The notes below the pieces were generated by a model, which saw only the letters and a program-made list of their open reading frames with translations, did not search any database and was not told the DNA's origin. Shown piece by piece: positions 16,923 through 25,658 of a stretch of DNA of 57,297 nt. The stretch spans positions 1-57,297 of the forward strand of contig NZ_WQPN01000093.1 of NCBI RefSeq assembly GCF_018785315.1, in the 5' to 3' direction. Position numbers and translations under genes: made by a program. Origin of the DNA: Clostridium sp. MCC353 (GTDB lineage: Bacteria > Bacillota > Clostridia > Lachnospirales > Lachnospiraceae). Within the stretch, counting starts at the first letter, position 1. Each line of letters begins with the position of its first letter.

Positions 16923-17822
16923 ATGAATACAGATTTCATAAAGGGTGTTGTCGTTCCCATTCTTACTCCAATTGATGAGAACGAAATGATCGATGAAGTG
17001 AAGTTAAGAGAACAGGTAGACTATGTAATTGAGGGCGGAGTTCTTGGAATTCTGGCATTTGGAAGCAATGGCGAGTTTTACGTGATTGAAGACGATGAGA
17101 TGGAACGCGGGTTGAAAATCATGGTAGACCAGGCAGCAGGAAGAGTTCCTGTTTATTTTGGAATCGGCGCGATCAGCACGAAAAAATGCTGCCGTCTGGC
17201 TAAAATGGCTGTTGCCAACGGTGCAGCCGGTATTTCCGTACTGCAGCCGATGTTCTTGAAACCAACGGAGAAAGAACTGTATGAGCATTTTAAAACGATT
17301 GCTGAAGCGGTTCCGGAAACTCCTATGCTGTTATACAACAATCCCGGTAGAGTTAACTACACCTTATCAGGTAATTTAGTTGAACGTCTGGCACACGAAG
17401 TTCCTAACATCGTTGGAATGAAAGACACCAGCGGGGATATTACACAGACCTCTGAGTTTATCCGCAGGACAAGAGACGTGGGATTCAAAGTATTTGGCGG
17501 TAAAGATACCCTGTTATATGCTTCTATGTGCCATGGCGCAGTAGGCGGCGTGTGTACGGCTGCCAACTTCATGCCTGAACTGATCACAGATGTATATAAC
17601 AAATATGTTGCAGGCGATCTGGAGGGATCTCTGGAAGCTCAGTTTAAACTGAATCCTGTAAGACTTTCCATGGATCCGGCAAGCTTCCCTGTTGCCGCAA
17701 AAGATATGGCTAATTTGAGGGGGAGAAATATCGGAGTTCCTTACAGACCGAATCTGGCAACTCCGGAAGGACCTGTGCTTGAGAATATCAAAACAGCCAT
17801 GAAGAACGCAGGATTGATCTGA
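16923..17822 (+). CDS. DapA/DHDPS family lyase, probable 5-keto-4-deoxyglucarate aldolase
   Basis: A 299-residue class I pyruvate-dependent (beta/alpha)8 enzyme. Tyr138 (LLYNNPGR) and the Schiff-base Lys167 (GMKDTSGD) are in place, with a GSNGEF loop near 48-52. Dihydrodipicolinate synthase itself is unlikely in this setting. Lying between garR and garK it is the best candidate to split 5-keto-4-deoxyglucarate into pyruvate and tartronate semialdehyde, the step done by the unrelated GarL in Escherichia coli. A decarboxylating dehydratase (KdgD type) would not need garR or garK. The ribosome binding site lies in the partial third copy of the upstream repeat and may be masked by pairing. Confidence 0.85.
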   Translation: MNTDFIKGVVVPILTPIDENEMIDEVKLREQVDYVIEGGVLGILAFGSNGEFYVIEDDEMERGLKIMVDQAAGRVPVYFGIGAISTKKCCRLAKMAVANGAAGISVLQPMFLKPTEKELYEHFKTIAEAVPETPMLLYNNPGRVNYTLSGNLVERLAHEVPNIVGMKDTSGDITQTSEFIRRTRDVGFKVFGGKDTLLYASMCHGAVGGVCTAANFMPELITDVYNKYVAGDLEGSLEAQFKLNPVRLSMDPASFPVAAKDMANLRGRNIGVPYRPNLATPEGPVLENIKTAMKNAGLI

Positions 17823-17850
17823 TTTATAAAATTAAATTGAAATACATAAC

Positions 17851-17892
17851 AGACCGGTGACCATGATTTTGCAGTTGCCGGTCTATTGTTTT
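17851..17892 (+). terminator. terminator after the DapA-like gene
   Basis: AGACCGG (17851-17857) pairs with CCGGTCT (17878-17884) across a 20-nt loop, followed by ATTGTTTT. Moderate strength. Confidence 0.5.
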
Positions 17893-17995
17893 AAAAAAAA
17901 GAATGTGAAATTTATGACTTTCCTGGAATTGGGGAGGGATGTAGGCTATAATATCGTCAAAACCAGATCGTGAGGTACAGCAGTTCATTTACGTG

Positions 17996-18024
17996 TTGAA
18001 CAAATCAGCGGGCTGGAATATAAT
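17996..18024 (+). promoter_or_regulatory. garK promoter
   Basis: TTGAAC at 17996-18001 and TATAAT at 18019-18024, spacer 17 bp. A second TATAAT at 17947-17952 has no good -35 box. An inverted repeat TGTAACA (18030-18036)/TGTTACA (18069-18075) just downstream could be an operator or leader stem. Confidence 0.65.
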
Positions 18025-18112
18025 TTATATGTAACAGTTTAAACGACGTGAAATTATACCGTCTGATATGTTACATTTATGCAAGACATAAGAAAATCGG
18101 AGGGCTCAAGGT

Positions 18113-19255
18113 ATGAAATTTTTATTTGCATCAGATTCATTTAAGGGTACGCTGTCTTCAGAAAAAATTATTGATCTGCTGACGCAGTCCGCAGAAAAGG
18201 TGTTTCCTGGCTGTGAAACATTTGGCGTTCCCATTGCAGACGGCGGAGAGGGAACCGTTGACGCGGTTATCTCTGTTACAAAGGGCAGCATGGTTACTGT
18301 GGATGTGAAAGGGCCGTTATGGGAGGATGCAAAGGCTTCTTACGGCGTATTTAACGGGGATTCCGCTATTATTGAGATGGCGGCGGCATCCGGGCTTCCC
18401 ATGGTTCCAACAGAAAAGAGAAATCCTCTGAATACCACTACATATGGAACCGGCGAACTGATCAAAGACGCACTCGATAAAGGCTACCGCAAGCTGTCCA
18501 TCGCGATCGGCGGCAGCGCTACCAACGACGGCGGAATGGGCGCTATGAGGGCGCTGGGCGTGCGTTTTCTGGATGAAAAAGGCAATGAACTTTCAGGAAT
18601 CGGGGCGGATCTTGGAAAGGTGGCGGATATCGATATCAGCGGCATCCATCCGGCTGTGGCCGAATCCACATTTACTGTTATGTGCGATGTTAACAATCCG
18701 CTGACAGGCCCGGACGGAGCGACTTATACATTTGGAAAACAAAAAGGCGGCACGCCTGAAATCCTGGATCAGATGGAAGGATATATGAAACAGTATGCCA
18801 AGGTGATTGAGGACAAGCTGGGCATGGATGTGGATAAGATTCCCGGCGCAGGCGCGGCCGGTGGATTAGGCGCGGCTCTCTGCGTATTTTTACATGCCAC
18901 ATTGAAATCAGGAATTGAAACGGTGCTGGATCTGATCGATTTTGATAATCTGCTAAATGGTGTGGATGTGGTTGTTACGGGGGAAGGCCGCATTGACTGG
19001 CAGTCCGCATTCGGCAAGGTTCCAAGCGGCGTGGGAATGCGCTGTAAGGCCAAAGGGGTTCCGGCTGTGGCGTTGGTCGGCGGCATGGGCGACGGAGCTG
19101 AGAAGATCTTTGAACACGGGGTGGACAGCATTATTCCTACGATCAACGGGGCGATGGATATTGAAGAAGCGTTAAAACGGGCGGAAGAATTGTATTCAGG
19201 AGCGGCAGACAGGATGTTCCGCATGCTGAAGGTAGGTATGAGTATAAAGGATTAA
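18113..19255 (+). CDS. garK: glycerate kinase
   Basis: A 380-residue glycerate kinase of the GarK/GlxK family (about 380 residues usual). The N-terminal FASDSFKGTLSS and the IADGGEGT motif (substrate and nucleotide site), the glycine-rich GGSATNDGGMG and the C-terminal VVTGEGRID are all present. It phosphorylates D-glycerate, to 2-phosphoglycerate in characterised GarK enzymes, so the product of GarR enters glycolysis. The ribosome binding site is GGAGGG. Its own promoter lies 90 bp upstream, so it can be expressed apart from garR and the DapA-like gene. Confidence 0.93.
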   Translation: MKFLFASDSFKGTLSSEKIIDLLTQSAEKVFPGCETFGVPIADGGEGTVDAVISVTKGSMVTVDVKGPLWEDAKASYGVFNGDSAIIEMAAASGLPMVPTEKRNPLNTTTYGTGELIKDALDKGYRKLSIAIGGSATNDGGMGAMRALGVRFLDEKGNELSGIGADLGKVADIDISGIHPAVAESTFTVMCDVNNPLTGPDGATYTFGKQKGGTPEILDQMEGYMKQYAKVIEDKLGMDVDKIPGAGAAGGLGAALCVFLHATLKSGIETVLDLIDFDNLLNGVDVVVTGEGRIDWQSAFGKVPSGVGMRCKAKGVPAVALVGGMGDGAEKIFEHGVDSIIPTINGAMDIEEALKRAEELYSGAADRMFRMLKVGMSIKD

Positions 19256-19320
19256 GCTGATTCTCAGAGCGGGTTTGAAAATTGCTATCTTCAAATACAC
19301 TCTGGCAGGACGGAGGAAGT

Positions 19321-20133
19321 ATGAAGGGGAAAAGATGGAGAGCGGCGCTGCTCGGCCTGGTTTTTTCTGCCGGTATGTGCGGAGCTGTGTATGGAATGTC
19401 GGAAGAATTGGAACGGGGGCAGACTGTGGAGGTGGAAGAGCTGGATTTATCCATAACATTTCCGGAGGACTGGGTCTGCTTTAACAGCGGGATGGCTGAG
19501 GACGATCCTATATTCAGCACTTATGGCCTGGATGGAAGCACCATGCTTGAGCAGTGGGAAACCGGAGGGATATACATTGACGCGCTGGACTTCTCTATGG
19601 AATGTACAGTAGTACATAATCAGAAGGGCGGAATTACCCATTTAACCCAGTATACCGATGAAGAAATTCAAAGTATCATGGAGGATCTGAGCTCATCGGA
19701 CATGATGGAGATTCTGGATTCCGCAGAGGGAGAACAGAGAGAACTGGTGGAGCAGGTGGAAGAGATTTCCATTGACTACCAGGAGATTGTCCATAAGGAA
19801 CAGGCAGCCTATATGGTGGGGGACAGCAGGATGTCGGTGGGAGGCAGAATTCTTCAGGGACGGCAGTATTATACGGTCGTAAACGGCAATTATATTGCGT
19901 TTAATTTTAATTCCCTGACGGAGGAACCTTTGACGGAAGAACAGAAGCTGCTGGCGGCGTCCATTATGAACACAGTGGAATTCGGCCATTTGGATCCGGT
20001 AAAAATGGAGGGACTCCGCCTGGACTGGGAGAAAATTGGCAGGGAAGTCTTGATCGGCGCTCTGATCGGCGGGGCGGCAGGTGTCTGCCTGTGGTTTGCC
20101 GGTAAAAAGAAAAGGGCGAAAAAGGGAGAATAA
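19321..20133 (+). CDS. membrane-anchored secreted protein of unknown function
   Basis: A 270-residue protein. An N-terminal signal sequence (basic MKGKRWR, then a hydrophobic stretch to about residue 25) precedes an acidic extracellular domain that looks mostly beta with a Glu-rich helical middle. A C-terminal membrane helix (about 243-260) ends in a basic KKKRAKKGE tail, so both ends anchor on the cytoplasmic side. No family was recognised. The fold resembles generic lipoprotein or PsbP-like domains only in its TEEQKLLAASIMNTVEF ending. The start was taken after CGGAGGAAG. Its order after garK may be coincidental. Confidence 0.7.
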   Translation: MKGKRWRAALLGLVFSAGMCGAVYGMSEELERGQTVEVEELDLSITFPEDWVCFNSGMAEDDPIFSTYGLDGSTMLEQWETGGIYIDALDFSMECTVVHNQKGGITHLTQYTDEEIQSIMEDLSSSDMMEILDSAEGEQRELVEQVEEISIDYQEIVHKEQAAYMVGDSRMSVGGRILQGRQYYTVVNGNYIAFNFNSLTEEPLTEEQKLLAASIMNTVEFGHLDPVKMEGLRLDWEKIGREVLIGALIGGAAGVCLWFAGKKKRAKKGE

Positions 20134-20195
20134 TGGCGAGCGCTTAGGCCGCATGCGGAAGAGTGGAATGAGGCAGCAGGCGGCATGGCACTGTG

Positions 20196-20234
20196 AAAAG
20201 GGGCGGACATTCGTTGGAATGGTCTGCCCCTTTT
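20196..20234 (+). terminator. intrinsic terminator
   Basis: AAAAGGGGCGGAC pairs with GTCTGCCCCTTTT with one mismatch around a 13-nt loop, ending in TTTT. It closes the unknown membrane protein gene. The remaining gap to 20596 holds the GntR promoter and nothing else recognised. Confidence 0.7.
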
Positions 20235-20535
20235 GGTAACTGCCACGGCCTCCCTCCGGCGAATCCAGACAGCCGGCCGCGCCGCCCAAAGGGAAGCTGC
20301 CTTCCGCCTTTTGAACTCATCGTTTTGTCCAGGACAATTCAGAGGCTGGAAGAGGATATAAATGATGGGGCCGATGACATTTATTGAGAAGGCTTAAAGG
20401 CAATCTTTCGTTTGTTATATGAGCGGCTTGAGGGTTAGAGCGTGTTTCAAAAGCCAGGTATTGTTAAATATGTATAAGAAACCACCTGAAAAAATGTGAA
20501 AACCGCTCAAAAAGTGAATCCGACCCAATATGTGA

Positions 20536-20564
20536 TTGACAAAGTGTTATAACAGTTATACAAT
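20536..20564 (+). promoter_or_regulatory. gntR promoter with internal operator
   Basis: Consensus TTGACA (20536-20541) and TACAAT (20559-20564) with a 17-bp spacer. The spacer contains the palindrome TATAACAGTTATA. The 17-mer AGTGTTATAACAGTTAT at 20543-20559 recurs upstream of the TAXI gene. Confidence 0.85.
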
Positions 20565-20596
20565 GTAACCAGATCAAGAAAAAAGGAGAGATGAAG

Positions 20597-21250
20597 ATGG
20601 CAGAAGAAAATTTCCAGACCGCATCAGACGTGGCTTACCGCATTATCTCTCAGAAGATTTTAGACGGGGAATTTCCGCCGGGGATGAAGTTGTCCAGGCG
20701 CAAGATGGCGGAAGCCACCGGCGTCAGCGTCATACCGGTTATTGAAGCGCTGAAGCGCCTTGAAGAAGACCGTCTGGTAGAATCCAAGCCACAGTGGGGA
20801 TCTTTCGTCACCATCCCTACATTGGAGAAGATTAAACAGAGCTATCAGTTGAGGGAGGCCATTGAATGCCAGTCGGCACGGATTTTGTCCCAGTCCATGA
20901 CGCCGGAACAGAAGGTTGTGCTGATGGAGATCGCCACGGAGCTGGACACGGTCCCTTATAAAGAGGACACGGCCATTGACAGCCGCAATTCCCATGTGCT
21001 GTTTCACACCAAGCTGACCGATTTCACCAATAACCATTTGCTGGTGGATACCTTGAGAAAGATCAATTTATTCTGGGTTTTATGCAAGGCCATCGGGACC
21101 AATGCGCCGAAAACCGCGTATCCAAGATACTGGCACCGCTATCTGGTGGACGAGATCGCCAAAGGGGATCCGGACACAGCGGAACGGGCCATGAGACAGC
21201 ATGTCAATGATTCTTTAGTCACAATTATTGCCGCAGAGGAACAGAAATAA
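20597..21250 (+). CDS. GntR family regulator (FadR/FCD subfamily)
   Basis: A 217-residue regulator with an N-terminal winged helix (about 5-75; MAEATGVSVIPVIEALKRLEEDRLVES) and an all-helical FCD ligand domain. FCD regulators usually bind carboxylate or sugar-acid metabolites through a metal held by Asp/His residues. The second ATG is preferred because AAAGGAGAG lies at better spacing from it than from the ATG six bases earlier. A palindrome inside its own promoter and a copy before the TAXI-TRAP operon indicate autoregulation and control of that transporter. Confidence 0.9.
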   Translation: MAEENFQTASDVAYRIISQKILDGEFPPGMKLSRRKMAEATGVSVIPVIEALKRLEEDRLVESKPQWGSFVTIPTLEKIKQSYQLREAIECQSARILSQSMTPEQKVVLMEIATELDTVPYKEDTAIDSRNSHVLFHTKLTDFTNNHLLVDTLRKINLFWVLCKAIGTNAPKTAYPRYWHRYLVDEIAKGDPDTAERAMRQHVNDSLVTIIAAEEQK

Positions 21251-21281
21251 TGCCAAGTTCCGAAACGGCAATAAAAAATGC

Positions 21282-21309
21282 TTACTAGTGTTATAACAGT
21301 TATTAAATA
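21282..21309 (+). promoter_or_regulatory. TAXI-TRAP promoter/operator
   Basis: The 17-mer AGTGTTATAACAGTTAT (21287-21303) matches the gntR promoter exactly and again sits between a -35-like TTACTA and a -10-like TAAATA. A further AGTTATAA half-site is at 21325-21332. Confidence 0.75.
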
Positions 21310-21400
21310 AATAACATAAATAATAGTTATAAATAAAAAGCTTTATTTAACAAAGAAACTATATAAAACAACCAATTATTAAAAAGCGGAGGGAAACAAA

Positions 21401-22477
21401 ATGAGGAAAAGTGTAAAAAGAATGGCAAGTTTTATGGCGGCAGCATGTTTGACGGCAGCGATGGCAGCAGGATGCGGAAATTCCGGCGGGGCTTCATCCG
21501 CCAGCCAGGCGGCATCCGGCAAAGAGGCATCCAGCGGGGCGTCATCCGGTGAGACAAAGAAGGAAGAATCCGGCGGAACAAAGTACATATCCATTGCCAC
21601 TTCCAGTTCAGGCGGCGCCTTCTCCATCATAGGAACCGCCATGTCCGACATCATCAATAAGAATGTGCCGGGAATCTCGGCCAACATTGAAATTACAGGA
21701 GGATCTTCCGAAAATATCCTGCTGGCAGCCAATGGAAATGTGGAATTAGCCATGACGGCATCCGACGTGCTGGCCCTGGCTTTGGACGGAAAAGGAAGTT
21801 TTGAAGGAAAACAGGTGGCAAAAGAAGAGATTTTAGGAGTTATGGGCGGCCATCTGACAACCCTGCAGGTTTACACCTTAAAAGACGGAGATATTAAGAG
21901 CTATGCGGATCTGAAAGGCAAGAAGATCGCCGTGGGACCGGCAGGCAGTGTGGCCGGAGACGCGATGAAGACGGTTATGGACGCATACGGATATGAGATC
22001 AATAAGGACTGGACGCCGGAATACCTGGCCCATGGAGACGGGGCAGAAGCGCTGACCGACGGCAATGTGGATGCGGTTTGTATCATGAGCACCCTTCCAG
22101 CCTCACCGGTAGCCACTGCGGCGGCATCCAAAGAACTGACCCTTTTGGATCTGGATCAGGAGCAGTTTGACAAGATCATGGCAGAATGCCCTTACTACAT
22201 TCCCGCCAAAATTGAGGCAAATGTATATAGCGGACAGGATAAACCGGTGGAAAATACATTCGGCAGCGTGAGCGTGATGGTAGCCAATAAGGACGTTCCG
22301 GAAGAAGAAGTTTATCAGATGGCAAAAGCGTTATTTGAAAACAACGATGTGCTGGTAGCGGCATATCCCCAGTGTAATGAATGGTCCGTGGAAAATGCCA
22401 CAAGAGGTCTGGACGGTCTTTTAGATATGCATCCCGGAGCAGTTAAATATTTGAAAGAAGTGGGCGCTATAAAATAG
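21401..22477 (+). CDS. TAXI family TRAP transporter solute-binding lipoprotein
   Basis: A 358-residue protein with signal peptide and lipobox MAAGC (Cys25), a Ser/Gly linker, and the TAXI fold starting at KYISIATSSSGGAFSIIGTAMSDIIN. The segment LKGKKIAVGPAGS is typical of the family. It captures an anionic substrate and hands it to the fused TRAP permease that follows. TAXI proteins in bacteria usually bind small carboxylates, but the exact ligand is unknown. The GntR operator upstream and the 2-hydroxyacid dehydrogenase downstream suggest a hydroxy-acid. Confidence 0.9.
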   Translation: MRKSVKRMASFMAAACLTAAMAAGCGNSGGASSASQAASGKEASSGASSGETKKEESGGTKYISIATSSSGGAFSIIGTAMSDIINKNVPGISANIEITGGSSENILLAANGNVELAMTASDVLALALDGKGSFEGKQVAKEEILGVMGGHLTTLQVYTLKDGDIKSYADLKGKKIAVGPAGSVAGDAMKTVMDAYGYEINKDWTPEYLAHGDGAEALTDGNVDAVCIMSTLPASPVATAAASKELTLLDLDQEQFDKIMAECPYYIPAKIEANVYSGQDKPVENTFGSVSVMVANKDVPEEEVYQMAKALFENNDVLVAAYPQCNEWSVENATRGLDGLLDMHPGAVKYLKEVGAIK

Positions 22478-22532
22478 AGCCGCGGCAAGTCTTTGACAGC
22501 CCGGAACTGAGAAAGTAAAAGGAGAAAAGATT

Positions 22533-24431
22533 ATGGGAAATGAAGCCGGAAAAGAAGATATCAAGGTGAAAATCCAAAAAGCGGCGATCCTTGTTATCGG
22601 ACTCACGTTAGCATTATTTCATATTTATACATCATTTTTCGGGGCATTGCCTTCTTATCAGCACAGGATTATCCATCTTGTGATGAGCATGATGCTGGTT
22701 CCCCTGTGCTATGACCTGTTTAAATGTAAAAGCAATACGGGAAAGATGATTTACCAGGTTATTTTCATCGGAATCCTGGCGGCAATTGGAATCTATTCCT
22801 ATTCCATTGCCAATGATATGTGGAAACAGAGCGGTACCATGTCGAACATCGACATGGTGCTGGGAACTCTTTTGATCCTCATGCTTTTGTATTTCACCTG
22901 GAGAGTGGTGGGGGCGGCCATGCCGATTATCGCGATACTCTGTATTCTGTACGCCCTTTTAGGACCGAAACTTCCTCAGGGAATTGCCCACAGGGGGTAT
23001 AACTGGAGCCGTATTACGGAACTGCTGTTTAAAGGCACCAACGGTATTTTCGGAACGCCGCTGGGAGTTTCGTCCATCTACGTTTCCGTATTCGTAATTT
23101 TTGCCGGGGTGCTGGAAGCGTCGGGAGCGGGGGATGTGTTCATCCGCCTGACCCAGTCCCTTTTAGGCGGTTTCAGAGGCGGCCCGGCTAAAGTGGCTGT
23201 TGTAGCCAGCAGTTTGTTCGGAACTATCTCCGGCAGCGCGGTGGCAAATGTGGTGGGCACGGGATCATTTACCATTCCGCTGATGAAAAAAAGCGGTTTT
23301 AAACCGGAGTTTGCCGGAGCTGTGGAGACGGCGGCTTCCAGCGGCGGACAGCTTATGCCCCCGGTTATGGGAGCAGCGGCTTTCATCATGGCCGATTACA
23401 TCGGTTCTTACCAGCAGGTGCTGGTGGCGGCAATCATACCGGCGATTTTGTTTTACATAGCATTGTTTATGATGATTGATTTGGAGGCGTTAAAGAATAA
23501 CCTGCGGGGACAGTCTAAGGAAGAACTTCCTAATTTCAAAGAGGAACTGAAAAACGGCTGGTTCCTTCTGCTCCCGCTGGTGCTGCTGGTGTTCCTTTTG
23601 GTAGGCGTCCGCTATTCTGCGCAGAAATCGGCATTTTTCTCCATCATTTTCCTGGTGCTGATCATGCTGTTGTATCCGGGAAAGAGAAGGAAATTCTGGG
23701 ATGTGGTGAAGCTGATCGCAGGTTCTTCCAAGGGCATGGTGAGCGTGGCCCTGACCACAGGTACTGCGGGCATCATCGTAGGAATTCTGATGCTGACGGG
23801 AATCGGCTACAAGCTTTCTTCACTGCTGATCGCCTTGTCCGGTGGCCATGTATTCCTGCTCCTCTTCTTAACTATGCTCACATCGGTGATTCTGGGAATG
23901 GGAATGCCCACATCGGCGGCCTATGTGCTTTTAGCAACCCTGATCGTTCCGGCGCTGGAGGAACTGGGGGTTATGAAGATCGCGGCTCATTTCTTCGTAT
24001 TCTATTTCGGAATTATGGCAAATGTAACTCCTCCGGTTGCGGTGGCGGCCTATACGGCGGCGGGAATCGCAAAGGCGGATTCCATGAAGACGGGTCTGGT
24101 GGCTTGGAGGCTCAGCCTGGCAGGATTTTTGATGCCGTTTATGTTCTGCATTAACCCGGCGCTGATCGGGCAGGGGACGATGGTTGAGATTATTCTGGCC
24201 ATCGCTACGGCGCTGATCGGTTCTTACGGGCTGGCCACAGCGGTTCAGAGATACTTTAAGGGTAATTTAAACTGGTTTCAGACGATTGTCGTGCTGGCCG
24301 GAAGTATTTTCATGATGGTTCCGGGTACAATGACCGACGCAATCGGTATCATATGCATTGGCTTTGTATATTCCGTGCAGATTGGAAAAGAGAAAAAGGC
24401 GAAGGCATCCGTGACAACCCAGATGCTGTAA
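22533..24431 (+). CDS. fused TRAP transporter permease (DctQM, 4TM-12TM)
   Basis: A 632-residue membrane protein in which the small DctQ-like and large DctM-like subunits are fused, as is usual for TAXI systems. DctM signatures include GGFRGGPAKVAVVASSLFG, SAVANVVGTGSF and GMGMPTSAAYVLLATL. It moves the substrate with a Na+ gradient in characterised relatives. It lies 55 bp after the binding-protein gene with an AAAGGAG ribosome binding site, so both are in one transcript. Confidence 0.92.
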   Translation: MGNEAGKEDIKVKIQKAAILVIGLTLALFHIYTSFFGALPSYQHRIIHLVMSMMLVPLCYDLFKCKSNTGKMIYQVIFIGILAAIGIYSYSIANDMWKQSGTMSNIDMVLGTLLILMLLYFTWRVVGAAMPIIAILCILYALLGPKLPQGIAHRGYNWSRITELLFKGTNGIFGTPLGVSSIYVSVFVIFAGVLEASGAGDVFIRLTQSLLGGFRGGPAKVAVVASSLFGTISGSAVANVVGTGSFTIPLMKKSGFKPEFAGAVETAASSGGQLMPPVMGAAAFIMADYIGSYQQVLVAAIIPAILFYIALFMMIDLEALKNNLRGQSKEELPNFKEELKNGWFLLLPLVLLVFLLVGVRYSAQKSAFFSIIFLVLIMLLYPGKRRKFWDVVKLIAGSSKGMVSVALTTGTAGIIVGILMLTGIGYKLSSLLIALSGGHVFLLLFLTMLTSVILGMGMPTSAAYVLLATLIVPALEELGVMKIAAHFFVFYFGIMANVTPPVAVAAYTAAGIAKADSMKTGLVAWRLSLAGFLMPFMFCINPALIGQGTMVEIILAIATALIGSYGLATAVQRYFKGNLNWFQTIVVLAGSIFMMVPGTMTDAIGIICIGFVYSVQIGKEKKAKASVTTQML

Positions 24432-24455
24432 AATATATAGGACAGGTGAAAGAAT

Positions 24456-25430
24456 ATGGCTTATAAAGTGTTAATTCCCCAGGATATCGCTAAAGAGGGA
24501 AAAGAATTCCTTCTGGAGCGGGGGTATGAGATCAAAATGGGAACAGGGGCCGCAGAGGAGGATCTGATCCGCGATGTGGCGGACTGTGACGCCATCCTTT
24601 TGAGGACGGCTCCGGTGACGGAGGCGGTGTTAAGGGCCGGTAAAAATCTTAAAATCGTTGCCAGACATGGGGCAGGATACAACAATGTGGATCTGGATGC
24701 GGCCGACCAGCTGGGCATCTGGGTGACCAATGCCCCGGATTCCACCACGAATTCCGTGGCGGAGTTCACATTGGGAGCGATTCTGGCAGCGGCTAAGAGG
24801 ACATTTTTGCTCAATAAGGCGTTGAAAGAGGACAATTTCTTCTATAAAAATAACCATAAGGGCGTGGATTTAATCGGAAAGACCCTGGCAGTCATCGGGT
24901 TTGGACGGATCGGCAGGGCGCTGGCTAAGAAAGCTTATCTGGGGCTTGAAATGAATATCATCGCCTATGATCCATATGCGAAGCAGGAGAGCGTTCCTGA
25001 CTATGTGAAGCTGGTGGACTGGGAAACGGCATTTAAAACTGCTGATTTCGTCACACTGCACATGCCGCTCACAAAAGATAACCGGGGATTTATCGGGGCA
25101 AAAGAATTCGCCATGATGAAACCCAGCGCATACTTTATCAACTGTGCCCGCGGCGAAGTGGTGAATGAGCCTGAAATGATCCGGGCCATGGAGGAAAAAC
25201 AGATTGCAGGGGTATTTACCGACGTGTTTAACCAGGAACCCCCTTCCATGGATAACCCATTATTGTCCTTTGAAGATGTCAGCGTGACCCCTCATATGGC
25301 ATCCAATACGGAGGAGTGCATGATGTTGATGGCAACTCAGGCGGCTTCTCAAATCGACCTTGTTTTATCAGGCCAGCAGCCTGCCTGGCCGGTTAATAAG
25401 CCGGTATTTATCAAACAGGCTGCCTGCTGA
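24456..25430 (+). CDS. D-isomer-specific 2-hydroxyacid dehydrogenase
   Basis: A 324-residue NAD-dependent enzyme of the SerA/hydroxypyruvate reductase family. The Rossmann loop is GFGRIG (148-153), the catalytic triad is Arg232 (ARGEV), Glu261 and His280 (TPHMAS). It interconverts a 2-keto acid and a D-2-hydroxy acid. Being the third gene of the TAXI-TRAP transcript (24-bp gap), it probably acts on the imported substrate or its first product. Hydroxypyruvate/glycerate is one option that would connect to GarK. There is no ACT domain, so it is not a long-form SerA. Confidence 0.9.
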   Translation: MAYKVLIPQDIAKEGKEFLLERGYEIKMGTGAAEEDLIRDVADCDAILLRTAPVTEAVLRAGKNLKIVARHGAGYNNVDLDAADQLGIWVTNAPDSTTNSVAEFTLGAILAAAKRTFLLNKALKEDNFFYKNNHKGVDLIGKTLAVIGFGRIGRALAKKAYLGLEMNIIAYDPYAKQESVPDYVKLVDWETAFKTADFVTLHMPLTKDNRGFIGAKEFAMMKPSAYFINCARGEVVNEPEMIRAMEEKQIAGVFTDVFNQEPPSMDNPLLSFEDVSVTPHMASNTEECMMLMATQAASQIDLVLSGQQPAWPVNKPVFIKQAAC

Positions 25431-25437
25431 TGAAATA

Positions 25438-25514
25438 AATTACTTTTCCCCGGCGGAGCGTGTCCCTAATGCATGTTTCAAACATGCCCTTATGCATGCT
25501 CCGCCCTTTCTCTG
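25438..25514. repeat. dispersed hairpin element, copy 1
   Basis: Begins AATTACTTTTCC, has the stem GGCGGAGC/GCTCCGCC and ends GCTCCGCCCTTTCTCTG. A sister element with the same ends is at 27686-27771. Inside is GCATGTTT-C-AAACATGC. Both copies lie upstream of AEC permease genes. Confidence 0.8.
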
Positions 25515-25517
25515 TAC

Positions 25518-25560
25518 GCATCCAGCCCATTAAAGCCGCCTGCGGCGAGGGGCTGGATGC
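25518..25560. repeat. 11-bp inverted repeat with nested hairpin
   Basis: GCATCCAGCCC and its exact complement (25550-25560) enclose a second stem GCCGC/GCGGC. It abuts the hairpin element on the left and the REP-like repeat on the right. Confidence 0.7.
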
Positions 25561-25620
25561 CTGCAAACGCTGTGTTTTTGTACGGTCCGCGCAGTAAATG
25601 CGCAGACCTGTCCGAACGGT
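25557..25620. repeat. 64-bp REP-like repeat, copy 1
   Basis: Shares about 64 bp with 51983-52046, including the exact 20-mer GTACGGTCCGCGCAGTAAAT, and the CAGACCT core with 8311-8343. Intergenic, upstream of the first AEC gene. Confidence 0.8.
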
Positions 25621-25658
25621 TATCTTTCCCTTTACTATAAGTGAATAGGAGAAAACAT

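Noticed and set aside
20193-20387. 64-codon plus-strand frame
   Set aside because: Starts within a terminator hairpin and has no homology or ribosome binding site.
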